From NCBI GenBank assembly GCA_002451235.1, contig DKBN01000022.1, positions 790 to 26,018 of the forward strand: a stretch of DNA of 25,229 nucleotides. Reading direction: 5' to 3'. This document shows, piece by piece, positions 14,424 through 20,727 of the stretch. A program made the translations under genes and the position numbers. Source of the stretch: Patescibacteria group bacterium UBA6899. GTDB taxonomy: Bacteria > Patescibacteriota > Minisyncoccia > Phycocordibacterales > UBA6899. The notes below the pieces were generated by a model. The model was given only the letters and a program-made list of their open reading frames with translations. It searched no databases and was not told the DNA's origin. Every line of letters begins with the position of its first letter. Positions within the stretch are counted from its first letter, which is position 1.

Positions 14424-14548
14424 TTCGGCGTGGTCGGCCGACTGCCCCCGCCGAGAATCTCCAGTTGTTAGGAGGCTCGCACGACAGCATGAGTACTGTA
14501 TCTTGGTCTTTGGTGGGCGTCAACGGTCACAACCCACCCGTCTCGGCG
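14424..14548 (+). ncRNA. Candidate structured RNA or leader element upstream of the SIMPL gene
   Basis: This non-coding stretch can fold as a closed multi-branch structure. The outer stem is CGCCGAGA (14449-14456) with TCTCGGCG (14541-14548). Inside are three hairpins: CTCC/GGAG (14459-14462 and 14471-14474), ACAG/CTGT (14484-14487 and 14496-14499) and GGTGGG/CCCACC (14512-14517 and 14533-14538). The sequence TTCGGCG at 14424-14430 can pair with the same CGCCGA(G/A) arm, giving a mutually exclusive alternative fold. The lay-out resembles a cloverleaf, but no T-loop or CCA end is present, so it is not a tRNA, and I recognise no riboswitch class. Folding was done by eye; transcription and strand are not shown. 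Confidence 0.35.
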
Positions 14549-14549
14549 T

Positions 14550-14555
14550 TATACT
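14550..14555 (+). promoter_or_regulatory. Possible -10 box upstream of the SIMPL gene
   Basis: TATACT two bases after the closing stem of the structured region. Transcription from it would start near 14562 and give a leader of about 36 bases without a clear ribosome-binding site. Transcription from here would exclude the structured region from the mRNA. Confidence 0.4.
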
Positions 14556-14597
14556 GTAGGTCAAAGAGAAATCATTATCAATAACCAATCATGACAT

Positions 14598-15413
14598 ATG
14601 AACGGTTCTGAATGGGGGACAGAAAGGAAGATGCTCGCAAAGACATTGGCGCTCACCGCGCTCGCTGGCGCGCTCTGGATGGGAATGATGTTCCTCTCTG
14701 AGATCAAGCATTATTCGCTCATCGGTTCGGACATCTCGCCCCAAACGACCATCTCCGTCTCCGGAGAGGGGGAGGTCTATCAAGCGCCGGATATCGCCGA
14801 ACTTTCATTCGCGATCGTGCAGGAATCGCCCACGGTCTCAGAAGCGAATCAGAAGATCGCGGATGCGATGGGAAAGATCCTCGCGTTCCTCAAGGATTCT
14901 GGGATAGTGGAGAAGGACATCAAGAACGAGAGTTACACCTTTAATCCGAAGTACGAATGGCATCAGGATAAGACGACGGTCGTGTGTCCCGGCGGATATT
15001 GCCCGCCGACGGGGAAACAAGTGCTCGTGGGGTATGAAGCGACGCAGTGGGTATCGGTGAAGATCCGCAAGATCGACGATGCCGGGAAGATCCTCTCGGG
15101 CCTCGGTGATCGCGGCGCGACCAACCTGAGCAATATCGCGTTCTCCGTCGATCAAGATGATGCAGTCAAGGCGAAAGCACGCGAACTCGCGATCGCTGAC
15201 GCCAAGAAGAAGGCAGAAGTATTAGCGGATCAACTCGGAGTCACGCTTGTGAGGATCGTGTCTTTCAATGAGGGCGGAGCGTATCCGACCCCATATGCAT
15301 TCGGAGTCGGCGGCGCAATGGCGGCAGACACTGCCGCGACAAAATCTGCTGTCATTCCGACAGGAGAGAACAAATTCACTTCGAATGTCACCATCGTTTA
15401 CGAGATCAAATGA
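14598..15413 (+). CDS. SIMPL (DUF541, oscillin-like) domain protein
   Basis: 271 residues. An N-terminal helix (~13-34) serves as signal peptide or anchor. The SIMPL domain follows (~50-271), starting with ISVSGEGEVYQAPDIAELSFAIVQESPTVSEA and continuing with GIVEKDIKNESYTFNPKYEW, the YEATQWVSVKIRKIDDAGKIL strand and the long helix AVKAKARELAIADAKKKAEVLADQLG, ending in VTIVYEIK. Two cysteines in CPGGYC could form a disulfide. SIMPL proteins are exported or membrane-bound with varied, poorly defined roles (oxidative stress, envelope). The start could be ATG 14598 or ATG 14631, which directly precedes the hydrophobic helix; 14598 is retained provisionally. Confidence 0.9.
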   Translation: MNGSEWGTERKMLAKTLALTALAGALWMGMMFLSEIKHYSLIGSDISPQTTISVSGEGEVYQAPDIAELSFAIVQESPTVSEANQKIADAMGKILAFLKDSGIVEKDIKNESYTFNPKYEWHQDKTTVVCPGGYCPPTGKQVLVGYEATQWVSVKIRKIDDAGKILSGLGDRGATNLSNIAFSVDQDDAVKAKARELAIADAKKKAEVLADQLGVTLVRIVSFNEGGAYPTPYAFGVGGAMAADTAATKSAVIPTGENKFTSNVTIVYEIK

Positions 15414-15435
15414 TCCTCTCGGGGATGGTACAAAG

Positions 15436-15466
15436 AACGGCCTTAATACGAGGCCGTTTCTTGTTT
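15436..15466 (+). terminator. Terminator after the SIMPL gene
   Basis: 8-bp stem AACGGCCT / AGGCCGTT (15436-15443 and 15451-15458), loop TAATACG, followed by TCTTGTTT. The T-rich tail merges with the -35 box of the secE promoter. Confidence 0.85.
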
Positions 15467-15492
15467 GACAGCGGGAGAGAAAAGAGTATAGT
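15465..15492 (+). promoter_or_regulatory. Promoter of the secE-nusG operon
   Basis: Consensus TTGACA (15465-15470), a 16-base spacer and TATAGT (15487-15492). Expected transcription start is at about 15499. It is the best match to a housekeeping promoter in this part of the window. Confidence 0.8.
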
Positions 15493-15498
15493 CACCCC

Positions 15499-15562
15499 AT
15501 GAAGTGCTGCCCAGGGGGGCGGTTTTTAGTCAGGGGACTTACTGGGTAACGAACGACATCGT
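15499..15562 (+). promoter_or_regulatory. secE leader with a terminator-like hairpin and a 16-codon reading frame
   Basis: At the predicted transcription start an ATG opens a 16-codon frame (15499-15549, TAA stop) that could be a leaderless leader peptide with two adjacent cysteine codons (TGC TGC). Overlapping it is a stem CTGCCC / GGGCGG (15507-15512 and 15517-15522, one G-T pair) with an AGGG loop, followed directly by five T residues, which has the form of an intrinsic terminator. Together these could be an attenuator ahead of secE. Neither translation nor termination is shown, and the hairpin is very close to the transcription start. Confidence 0.35.
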
Positions 15563-15745
15563 ATGGGACTTTTTGATTATCTTCGGGATACGCGTGCGGA
15601 ATTGCGCCATGTCAGCTGGCCGACAAGACAGCAGACCATCAATAACACGATCCTCGTGGTCGCGATATCGATCGTGGTCGCGCTCTTTCTTGGCGCGCTT
15701 GATTATGGATTCGGAGACGTGCTGAAGCGTTTGCTCGGCATCTAA
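15563..15745 (+). CDS. secE: Preprotein translocase subunit SecE
   Basis: 60 residues, the short single-helix bacterial SecE. The conserved cytoplasmic amphipathic helix contains YLRDTRAELRHVSWPTRQQ, with the W-P-T/S motif just before the transmembrane helix (NNTILVVAISIVVALFLGALDYGF). It clamps SecY in the membrane as part of the SecYEG channel. The neighbour nusG 10 bases downstream is the standard bacterial arrangement and supports the call. Confidence 0.97.
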   Translation: MGLFDYLRDTRAELRHVSWPTRQQTINNTILVVAISIVVALFLGALDYGFGDVLKRLLGI

Positions 15746-15755
15746 TGACATCGTT

Positions 15756-16313
15756 ATGGAAGACACCAACGAAACAACACAAAGGATCAACGAGCGCCAT
15801 TGGTACGCGATCCATACCTACTCCGGGTATGAGAATGCTGTGGTGCGCAACCTGAAGCAACGCATCGAGTCTCTCGGTATGGAGGACAAGATCTTTGATG
15901 TCATCGTTCCCAAAGAGAAGAAGATCAAGATGAAGGGAGGGAAGCGTGTTGAGGTCGAAGAAGAGATCTACCCGGGATATGTGCTCGTCAACATGATCTA
16001 CGACCCGGATTCCTGGTATGTGGTGCGCAACACGCCACGCGTCACCGGATTCGTCGGTGCAGGCGTCGTGCCGGTGCCTCTGGACCAGTCCGAGATCGAC
16101 CAGCTCTTTGGACGCATGGGCGCGAAGATCGCCAAGCACGCGATCGATCTCTCCGTCGGCGAGTCGGTCATCATCACGGACGGCCCATTCAAGGAGCTCG
16201 AGGGGAAGGTGGGAGAAGTGGATGCCGAGCGCGGACGTGTGAAGGTCATGGTCCCGATGTTCGGAAGAGAGACGCCGGTCGAACTCGATTTTCTCCAGAT
16301 CAAGAAGATCTGA
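15756..16313 (+). CDS. nusG: Transcription termination/antitermination factor NusG
   Basis: 185 residues, normal bacterial length. The NGN domain (~15-125) contains HWYAIHTYSGYENAVVRNLKQRI, the VPKEKKIKMKGGKR hairpin, the signature EEEIYPGYVLVNM and WYVVRNTPRVTGFVG. The KOW domain (~133-185) contains GESVIITDGPFKELEGKVGEVD and ends MFGRETPVELDFLQIKKI. NusG binds RNA polymerase to promote processivity and couples it to ribosomes or Rho. It is co-transcribed with secE. Confidence 0.97.
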   Translation: MEDTNETTQRINERHWYAIHTYSGYENAVVRNLKQRIESLGMEDKIFDVIVPKEKKIKMKGGKRVEVEEEIYPGYVLVNMIYDPDSWYVVRNTPRVTGFVGAGVVPVPLDQSEIDQLFGRMGAKIAKHAIDLSVGESVIITDGPFKELEGKVGEVDAERGRVKVMVPMFGRETPVELDFLQIKKI

Positions 16314-16315
16314 CA

Positions 16316-16344
16316 TTGCAGTTTCCCCCCGCTTTTAGTAGTAT
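16316..16344 (+). promoter_or_regulatory. Probable promoter of rplK
   Basis: TTGCAG (16316-16321), a 17-base spacer and TAGTAT (16339-16344), with the -35 overlapping the bases just after the nusG stop. The transcript would carry a ~51-base leader (about 16351-16401) with no obvious ribosome-binding site; a ribosomal-protein autoregulatory site there is possible but not shown. Confidence 0.55.
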
Positions 16345-16401
16345 CGGTCGATCTTTGGCGCCGTGAATACGGGCTTCTCGCTGAAGGATCAATAACGACA
16401 T

Positions 16402-16827
16402 ATGGCCAAACAAGTAGTTAAAAAAGTGAAGATCGTCGCCCCTGCCGGAAAAGCGACCCCTGCACCGCCGATCGGTCCATCCTTGGGACAAGCAGGTATC
16501 AATATCGGTGAATTCATCCAAAAGTTCAATGCTGCGACCGCGCAAATGGCGGGAGATATCATTCCGGTTGAGATCTCGGTCTACGATGACCGCTCATACA
16601 CATTCGTGTTGAAGACGCCGCCGGCGTCGCGACTCATCTTGAAGGCGATCGGGAAGGATAAGGGATCGGGGAAGAACGCAGCATCGAAGGCGGGAACGAT
16701 CTCGCGTGCCCAGCTGAAAGAGATCGCGGAGCGCAAGATGCCGGACCTGAATGCGGTGGACATCGAAGGTGCGATCGAGATGATCGCAGGGACGGCGCGT
16801 TCGATGGGAGTCGAAGTGAAAGGCTGA
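16402..16827 (+). CDS. rplK: Large ribosomal subunit protein uL11
   Basis: 141 residues, exact normal length. The N-terminal domain contains the conserved VKIVAPAGKATPAPPIGPSLGQAGINIGEFIQKFNAAT (thiostrepton/release-factor region). The C-terminal RNA-binding domain contains FVLKTPPASRLILKA, GTISRAQLKEIAERKMPDLNA and ends IEGAIEMIAGTARSMGVEVKG. It binds the GTPase-associated 23S rRNA. Unlike most bacteria, rplA (uL1) does not follow: a strong terminator and a convergent gene come directly after. Confidence 0.98.
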   Translation: MAKQVVKKVKIVAPAGKATPAPPIGPSLGQAGINIGEFIQKFNAATAQMAGDIIPVEISVYDDRSYTFVLKTPPASRLILKAIGKDKGSGKNAASKAGTISRAQLKEIAERKMPDLNAVDIEGAIEMIAGTARSMGVEVKG

Positions 16828-16850
16828 GCGACGCACGATAAGGTATTAAA

Positions 16851-16880
16851 AAAAGGCCGCCTCAGGCGGCCTTTTGTTTT
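16851..16880. terminator. Bidirectional terminator between rplK and the convergent minus-strand gene
   Basis: Stem GGCCGCC / GGCGGCC (16855-16861 and 16865-16871), loop TCA, extended by AAAA/TTTT on the flanks and preceded by a run of A and followed by TTTTGTTTT, so it works for both strands. On the minus strand it overlaps the 3' end of the coding region. Confidence 0.9.
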
Positions 16881-17632
16881 GCGTTCTCCGCGATGCGGCG
16901 AAGGTGATACTCCATGAACCACTGTCCCTCTTCCCCTGAGAGGAGAATGTGGCCGTCCGCTCCGACCAAACGATACTCGATATCTTCGTGATCGAACGGA
17001 ACGTCTTCGAAGGGATGTGGCCGCCATGGGCGCAGCCGTTCCGATGAGTCGTGCATCTTCGCGGTCCGACCCGCGTTGTCAGACTTTCGCCGGAGCGCCC
17101 GCGCCTCATAGAAGAAGAGCGCGCGCCTGAGATCATCGATAGCGGTTCTCCGGAGATCGGGATTCCCTCGGTTCGAGGTCTTGAGGACCGCGATCATCAC
17201 ACGAAGAAGTTCCTGGCTCTGGATCCCAGGCCACTCTTTTCGGTATTTCACCACCCCGCTGCCGCGGCGGACGAAACTGATGGTGTGCGGGATCCCCGCT
17301 GTATCCCAGAGGGTATACACGTGCCCCCGGACCGTCTCGGCGATGCGCATCGTCGGCGCGAACCCCTCGATGAGCCGAAGGATGTCGATGCCTGCTCCGA
17401 GATACCACAATACGCTCATGGTCTCTTCGCATGGAAGGATCTCATTGAGATGCCTAGTGCGGAGAATGAGCACCTTCGCGAGGGTCGAGAGAGGAATACC
17501 TGCAGGTTCGCCGTCCCAGGGTTCCTTATCGCTGACCCAGATCGTCTGCGGCTTGCCAATATGCCCCCCACTGCCCAATTGCTGCATTTCATACAGTCTG
17601 CCAGCCTTTACGGTTTCCATCTTGAGCCCCAT
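16862..17632 (-). CDS. Hypothetical protein, ~256 residues, unrecognised
   Basis: A complete frame on the minus strand between two well-defined neighbours. The start is either ATG at 17632 or the in-frame ATG five codons in (17620). There is no signal peptide or transmembrane helix. The first third is mixed alpha/beta with GIPLSTLAKVLILRTRHLNEIL and WYLGAGIDILRLIEG. The middle has HVYTLWDTAGIPHTISFVRRG, then a helical Arg-rich segment (residues ~155-190). The end has EDIEYRLVGADGHILLSGEEGQWFMEYHLRRIAENAK, which could be a small beta-alpha domain. It is cytoplasmic and basic in the middle. I recognise no family and propose no function. Its codon usage looks like that of its neighbours. Confidence 0.8.
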   Translation of the reverse strand: MGLKMETVKAGRLYEMQQLGSGGHIGKPQTIWVSDKEPWDGEPAGIPLSTLAKVLILRTRHLNEILPCEETMSVLWYLGAGIDILRLIEGFAPTMRIAETVRGHVYTLWDTAGIPHTISFVRRGSGVVKYRKEWPGIQSQELLRVMIAVLKTSNRGNPDLRRTAIDDLRRALFFYEARALRRKSDNAGRTAKMHDSSERLRPWRPHPFEDVPFDHEDIEYRLVGADGHILLSGEEGQWFMEYHLRRIAENAKQKAA

Positions 17633-17699
17633 AAGAACGGATCTTCGTTCACGTTACGAGACTTTCGGAAAATGACAAGTGCCGCAACCCAATGGCCCT

Positions 17700-17708
17700 T
17701 GTTATACT
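17700..17708 (+). promoter_or_regulatory. Extended -10 promoter of the kinase-tmk-argS operon
   Basis: TGTTATACT. The predicted transcription start falls on the A of ATG 17715, so the first gene of this operon should be read from a leaderless mRNA. This decides the start against in-frame codons further upstream. Confidence 0.7.
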
Positions 17709-17714
17709 CAGCGC

Positions 17715-18272
17715 ATGCATCCTTTAGTGATCGCACTGTTGGGCATGCCTGGGAGCGGGAAAACCGAGGCGATCCAATATTTGGAAGAACGCTACGGTTG
17801 GCCTAAGGTCTATTTCGGAAGTATTACGTTCGATGAAGTGGCGAAGAGAGGACTCCCGCTCACTCCGGAAAACGAGCGGATCGTACGTGAGGATCTTCGC
17901 AATACCTTTGGAAAAGACCATTATGCGAAAGAGGTCATTAGGCGAGTGGATGCAATATCCTCGGATGTCGTCCTGATCGAAAGCCTGTATATGTGGACGG
18001 AACATCTCACTCTCAAAGATCATTACGGCGGCTCATTCAAGATGATCGCCATCCATGCGAGCCCCGAGATTCGCTATGAGCGCCTCGAACATCGTTCGGT
18101 TCGTCCATTCACACGCGAACAGGCCATTGAACGCGACCGCGCACAGATCGAATTCCTCGAGCAGGGAGGCCCGATCGCTATGGCTGACGTGATGCTCGTG
18201 AATGAAGGAGAACGCGAAGATCTATTTGTGAAATTGGATGAAGCGATCGCGTTGATACATACACCATCATGA
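17715..18272 (+). CDS. UPF0200/dephospho-CoA-kinase-like P-loop protein
   Basis: 185 residues from the ATG fixed by the promoter. The P-loop GMPGSGKT (residues 10-17) begins a nucleoside-monophosphate-kinase fold. The middle has LIESLYMW, and the C-terminal part has MIAIHASPEIRYERLEHR, then the LID-like RPFTREQAIERDRAQIEF and GPIAMADVMLVNEG. The RDxxE...AMADxxLxNEG pattern is like archaeal UPF0200 proteins, which are related to dephospho-CoA and adenylate kinases. It probably phosphorylates a small nucleotide-like substrate; which one is unknown. It overlaps tmk by an ATGA, so two kinases are co-translated. Confidence 0.85.
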   Translation: MHPLVIALLGMPGSGKTEAIQYLEERYGWPKVYFGSITFDEVAKRGLPLTPENERIVREDLRNTFGKDHYAKEVIRRVDAISSDVVLIESLYMWTEHLTLKDHYGGSFKMIAIHASPEIRYERLEHRSVRPFTREQAIERDRAQIEFLEQGGPIAMADVMLVNEGEREDLFVKLDEAIALIHTPS

Positions 18273-18886
18273 AACGAGGGAAATTCATCGTACTCGAAGG
18301 AGGGGAGCGGGCCGGGAAGGGTACGGCAGTGAAGCATTTAAAGAAGATGCTTCCGGAAAGAAAGGTTGTTTTCACCCGCGAACCGGGTGGAAGCGAGATC
18401 GGCGAGGTCATTCGTCGCGAAGGACTCTTGAAATACGACCTTTCGCCTCTTTCGGACCTTCTCCTCTTTTTCGCGCTCCGGGCCGAACACATGGAGAAGA
18501 TCATCCTCCCGGAGATTAAACGCGGCCGGCATGTGATCTGCGAACGATGGAGCGCCTCGACCTATGCGTACCAGATCGTTGGGCGGGACCAGAGGGCGCT
18601 TGCCCCCCTTTTTCGCGCGCTTGATCGAGAGATCTCTCGAACGCTCGAGCCGGATCTCTATGTGTATTGCTCCGTTCCCCCCGAAGTGAGTGAGCGCAGG
18701 ATACGCATGGAGAAGGCGAAGAAGGATCGTATCGAATCCGCTCCACTCGCGTTTCACCGCCGCGTACGCAAGGGGTATGATGAATACTTAAGGCGCAAGC
18801 GTTCGATCGTGGTCGATGCGGAACTGGGCATTGCCCCGTTCTGTCAGTTGATCGAAGCGATCGTACGCGCAGAGACAGGCCTATGA
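18269..18886 (+). CDS. tmk: Thymidylate kinase (dTMP kinase)
   Basis: 205 residues, typical Tmk length. Features: KFIVLEGGERAGKGT (P-loop, residues ~11-19), the TREPGG dTMP-binding motif, RHVICERWSASTYAYQ (the DR(Y/F) motif here ERW), and PDLYVYCSVPPEVSERRI followed by a Lys/Arg-rich LID. The P-loop is odd: the usual DGxGK(S/T)T reads ERAGKGT, so the conserved Asp is Glu and the first Thr/Ser is Gly. Tmk makes dTDP for DNA synthesis. It overlaps the preceding kinase and the following argS by ATGA at both ends, an unusually tight three-gene unit. Confidence 0.92.
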   Translation: MKRGKFIVLEGGERAGKGTAVKHLKKMLPERKVVFTREPGGSEIGEVIRREGLLKYDLSPLSDLLLFFALRAEHMEKIILPEIKRGRHVICERWSASTYAYQIVGRDQRALAPLFRALDREISRTLEPDLYVYCSVPPEVSERRIRMEKAKKDRIESAPLAFHRRVRKGYDEYLRRKRSIVVDAELGIAPFCQLIEAIVRAETGL

Positions 18887-20664
18887 TCGAGATCCAAGAA
18901 CGCATCCATACATTGATCACGAGTATCCTTGCGGAATGGGGCATTCCTGAGGTTGATTTTGTTGTGGAGCGCCCTACCGATCCTGCGAACGGGGATTTTG
19001 CTTCAAATGTCGCAATGGTTGCCTATAGAGGATTTGCTAAAGCAGTTGATAGTAATGTCCCGGGAGTGAAACACGAAGGAGTCAAATGGTCGATAAGGGG
19101 GAATAACCCACGGGAAGTGGCAGAAAATATTTCACAAAGATTGCGCGAGTTACAAGATCCTAACATTAGCACGGTCGAGGTCGCTGGTGCCGGGTTCATC
19201 AACATCCGTCTTTCCGAAACCGCGATCCGCCACACCCTCGATGAGGCAGCGGAGAAAAAGAACATGTGGGGAACGAACGAACGGCTGAAAGGAAAGAAGG
19301 TCATCATCGAATATACGGACCCGAACCCATTCAAGGAATTCCATATCGGGCACCTGCTTCCGAACACGATCGGCGAATCGCTCTCTCGTATCCTCGAGGC
19401 GAACGGCGCGGAAGTGCGGCGAGTGAACTATCAGGGGGATGTCGGCATGCATGTCGCGATGGCGATCTGGGGGATCATGCATTCGCACGAAGAAATGCCG
19501 CACGAGGATGCCGACCTCCGCGCGAAAGCGAATTTCATGGGGAAAGCGTACGCGAAAGGCGCGAAAGCGTACCAGGAGGACGAAAAGATACACACCGAGA
19601 TCGCCTCGATCAACAAGAAGGTCTACGAAGGATCCGACCCATTGGTGAGTGCCCTCTACAAGAATGGGAAGCGGTGGTCGCTTGAGTATTTCGAGATGAT
19701 ATACAAGCTCCTTGGAACCAAGTTCGATCGCTATTTCTTCGAGAGCGAAACGGCCGAATTCGGGAAAACGGCCGTGCTCGCGAGTCTCGGGGAGATCTTT
19801 GAGCGAAGTGATGGCGCGGTCGTGTTTCCTGGAGAACGGTATGGATTTCATACGCGCGTGTTCATCAACTCCGAAGGCATCCCGACCTATGAGGCGAAGG
19901 AACTCGGGCTCGCTAAATTAAAATATGAGTATTTCCCATATGATCGATCCATCGTCGTGACCGGGAACGAGATCTCCGATTATTTCAAGGTGCTGATCGA
20001 GGCGATGGCGAAGGTCTATGCGAAGGAAGGGCTCGCGGAGCGCACCGCGCACATCGCGCATGGCATGCTCCGGCTCTCGACCGGGAAACTCTCTTCGCGG
20101 CAAGGGAATGTGGTCACAGCGCTCGAGCTCATCGATGACGCAAAGGCGAAGATCGCGGAGCGCATGTCGGAAAAGCACGAGTTCACCGACGCTGATCGCG
20201 TCGAGGTCGCTGAACGGGCCGCGGTCGGGGCGGTCAAGTATTCCATCTTGCGGCAGGAGATCGGTAAGGACATCATCTTCGATTTCGACCGATCTCTCTC
20301 ATTCGATGGTGATTCTGGACCGTATCTCGAATACACTCTCGCGCGCATCAAGTCGCTCCTTCGTAAGGCTGAAGAAACCGGTATCCGGTCGCCTGGCGAG
20401 CATACGGAACCGATCGGAGATCTCGAGCGGATGGTCGTGCGATTCCCTGAGGTTGTGCTACGTGCGGGCGAAGGGTTGGCGCCCCACCATATCGCGAATT
20501 ATCTAGTAATGCTCGCCCATGCATTCAATGCGTATTATGGAAAGATGCAGATCGTGAGCGAAAGGCGGGAGAGCGCATATCGCGTCCATATCGCTCGCGC
20601 TGTCGGGACGACGCTCGAGAACGGCCTCCATATGCTCGCGATCCCGGTCCTTGAGAGAATGTGA
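18883..20664 (+). CDS. argS: Arginyl-tRNA synthetase
   Basis: 593 residues. The N-terminal Add-1 domain (~1-110) contains NGDFASNVAM and NPREVAENI. The class I catalytic core has YTDPNPFKEFHIGHLLPNTIGESLSRILEANG (HIGH motif), RVNYQGDVGMHVAMAIWG, and the KMSKS-equivalent GKLSSRQGN. The C-terminal DALR anticodon-binding domain starts around residue 475 and ends with HMLAIPVLERM. Between NVAMVAYRGFAKAV and NNPREVAENI about 18-20 extra residues (around 56-73, bases ~19048-19101) sit in DNA that is clearly richer in A/T than the rest of the gene. It overlaps tmk by four bases and charges tRNA-Arg. Confidence 0.97.
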   Translation: MIEIQERIHTLITSILAEWGIPEVDFVVERPTDPANGDFASNVAMVAYRGFAKAVDSNVPGVKHEGVKWSIRGNNPREVAENISQRLRELQDPNISTVEVAGAGFINIRLSETAIRHTLDEAAEKKNMWGTNERLKGKKVIIEYTDPNPFKEFHIGHLLPNTIGESLSRILEANGAEVRRVNYQGDVGMHVAMAIWGIMHSHEEMPHEDADLRAKANFMGKAYAKGAKAYQEDEKIHTEIASINKKVYEGSDPLVSALYKNGKRWSLEYFEMIYKLLGTKFDRYFFESETAEFGKTAVLASLGEIFERSDGAVVFPGERYGFHTRVFINSEGIPTYEAKELGLAKLKYEYFPYDRSIVVTGNEISDYFKVLIEAMAKVYAKEGLAERTAHIAHGMLRLSTGKLSSRQGNVVTALELIDDAKAKIAERMSEKHEFTDADRVEVAERAAVGAVKYSILRQEIGKDIIFDFDRSLSFDGDSGPYLEYTLARIKSLLRKAEETGIRSPGEHTEPIGDLERMVVRFPEVVLRAGEGLAPHHIANYLVMLAHAFNAYYGKMQIVSERRESAYRVHIARAVGTTLENGLHMLAIPVLERM

Positions 20665-20715
20665 CGCACCCATGGAGATGAGTCCGGGAGAATTTGTCGA
20701 ACCGAACGGATAGGG

Positions 20716-20721
20716 TATATT
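20716..20721 (+). promoter_or_regulatory. -10 box of ileS
   Basis: TATATT ends six bases before the ATG at 20728, placing the transcription start on or beside the start codon. There is no ribosome-binding site or clear -35. The 63-base gap after argS holds nothing else that I can see. Confidence 0.5.
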
Positions 20722-20727
20722 TGACGG

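Noticed and set aside
14449..14548. The structured stretch as a tRNA with a long variable arm
   Set aside because: The outer stem and a D-arm-like CTCC/GGAG hairpin fit, but there is no T-arm with a GTTCRA loop, no 5-bp stem next to the acceptor stem, and no plausible anticodon arm.
17051..17806. Long plus-strand open frame opposite the minus-strand hypothetical gene
   Set aside because: It lies antisense to a gene with better amino-acid composition, is rich in Arg and Pro as GC-rich shadow frames are, and runs through the promoter and P-loop start of the next real gene.
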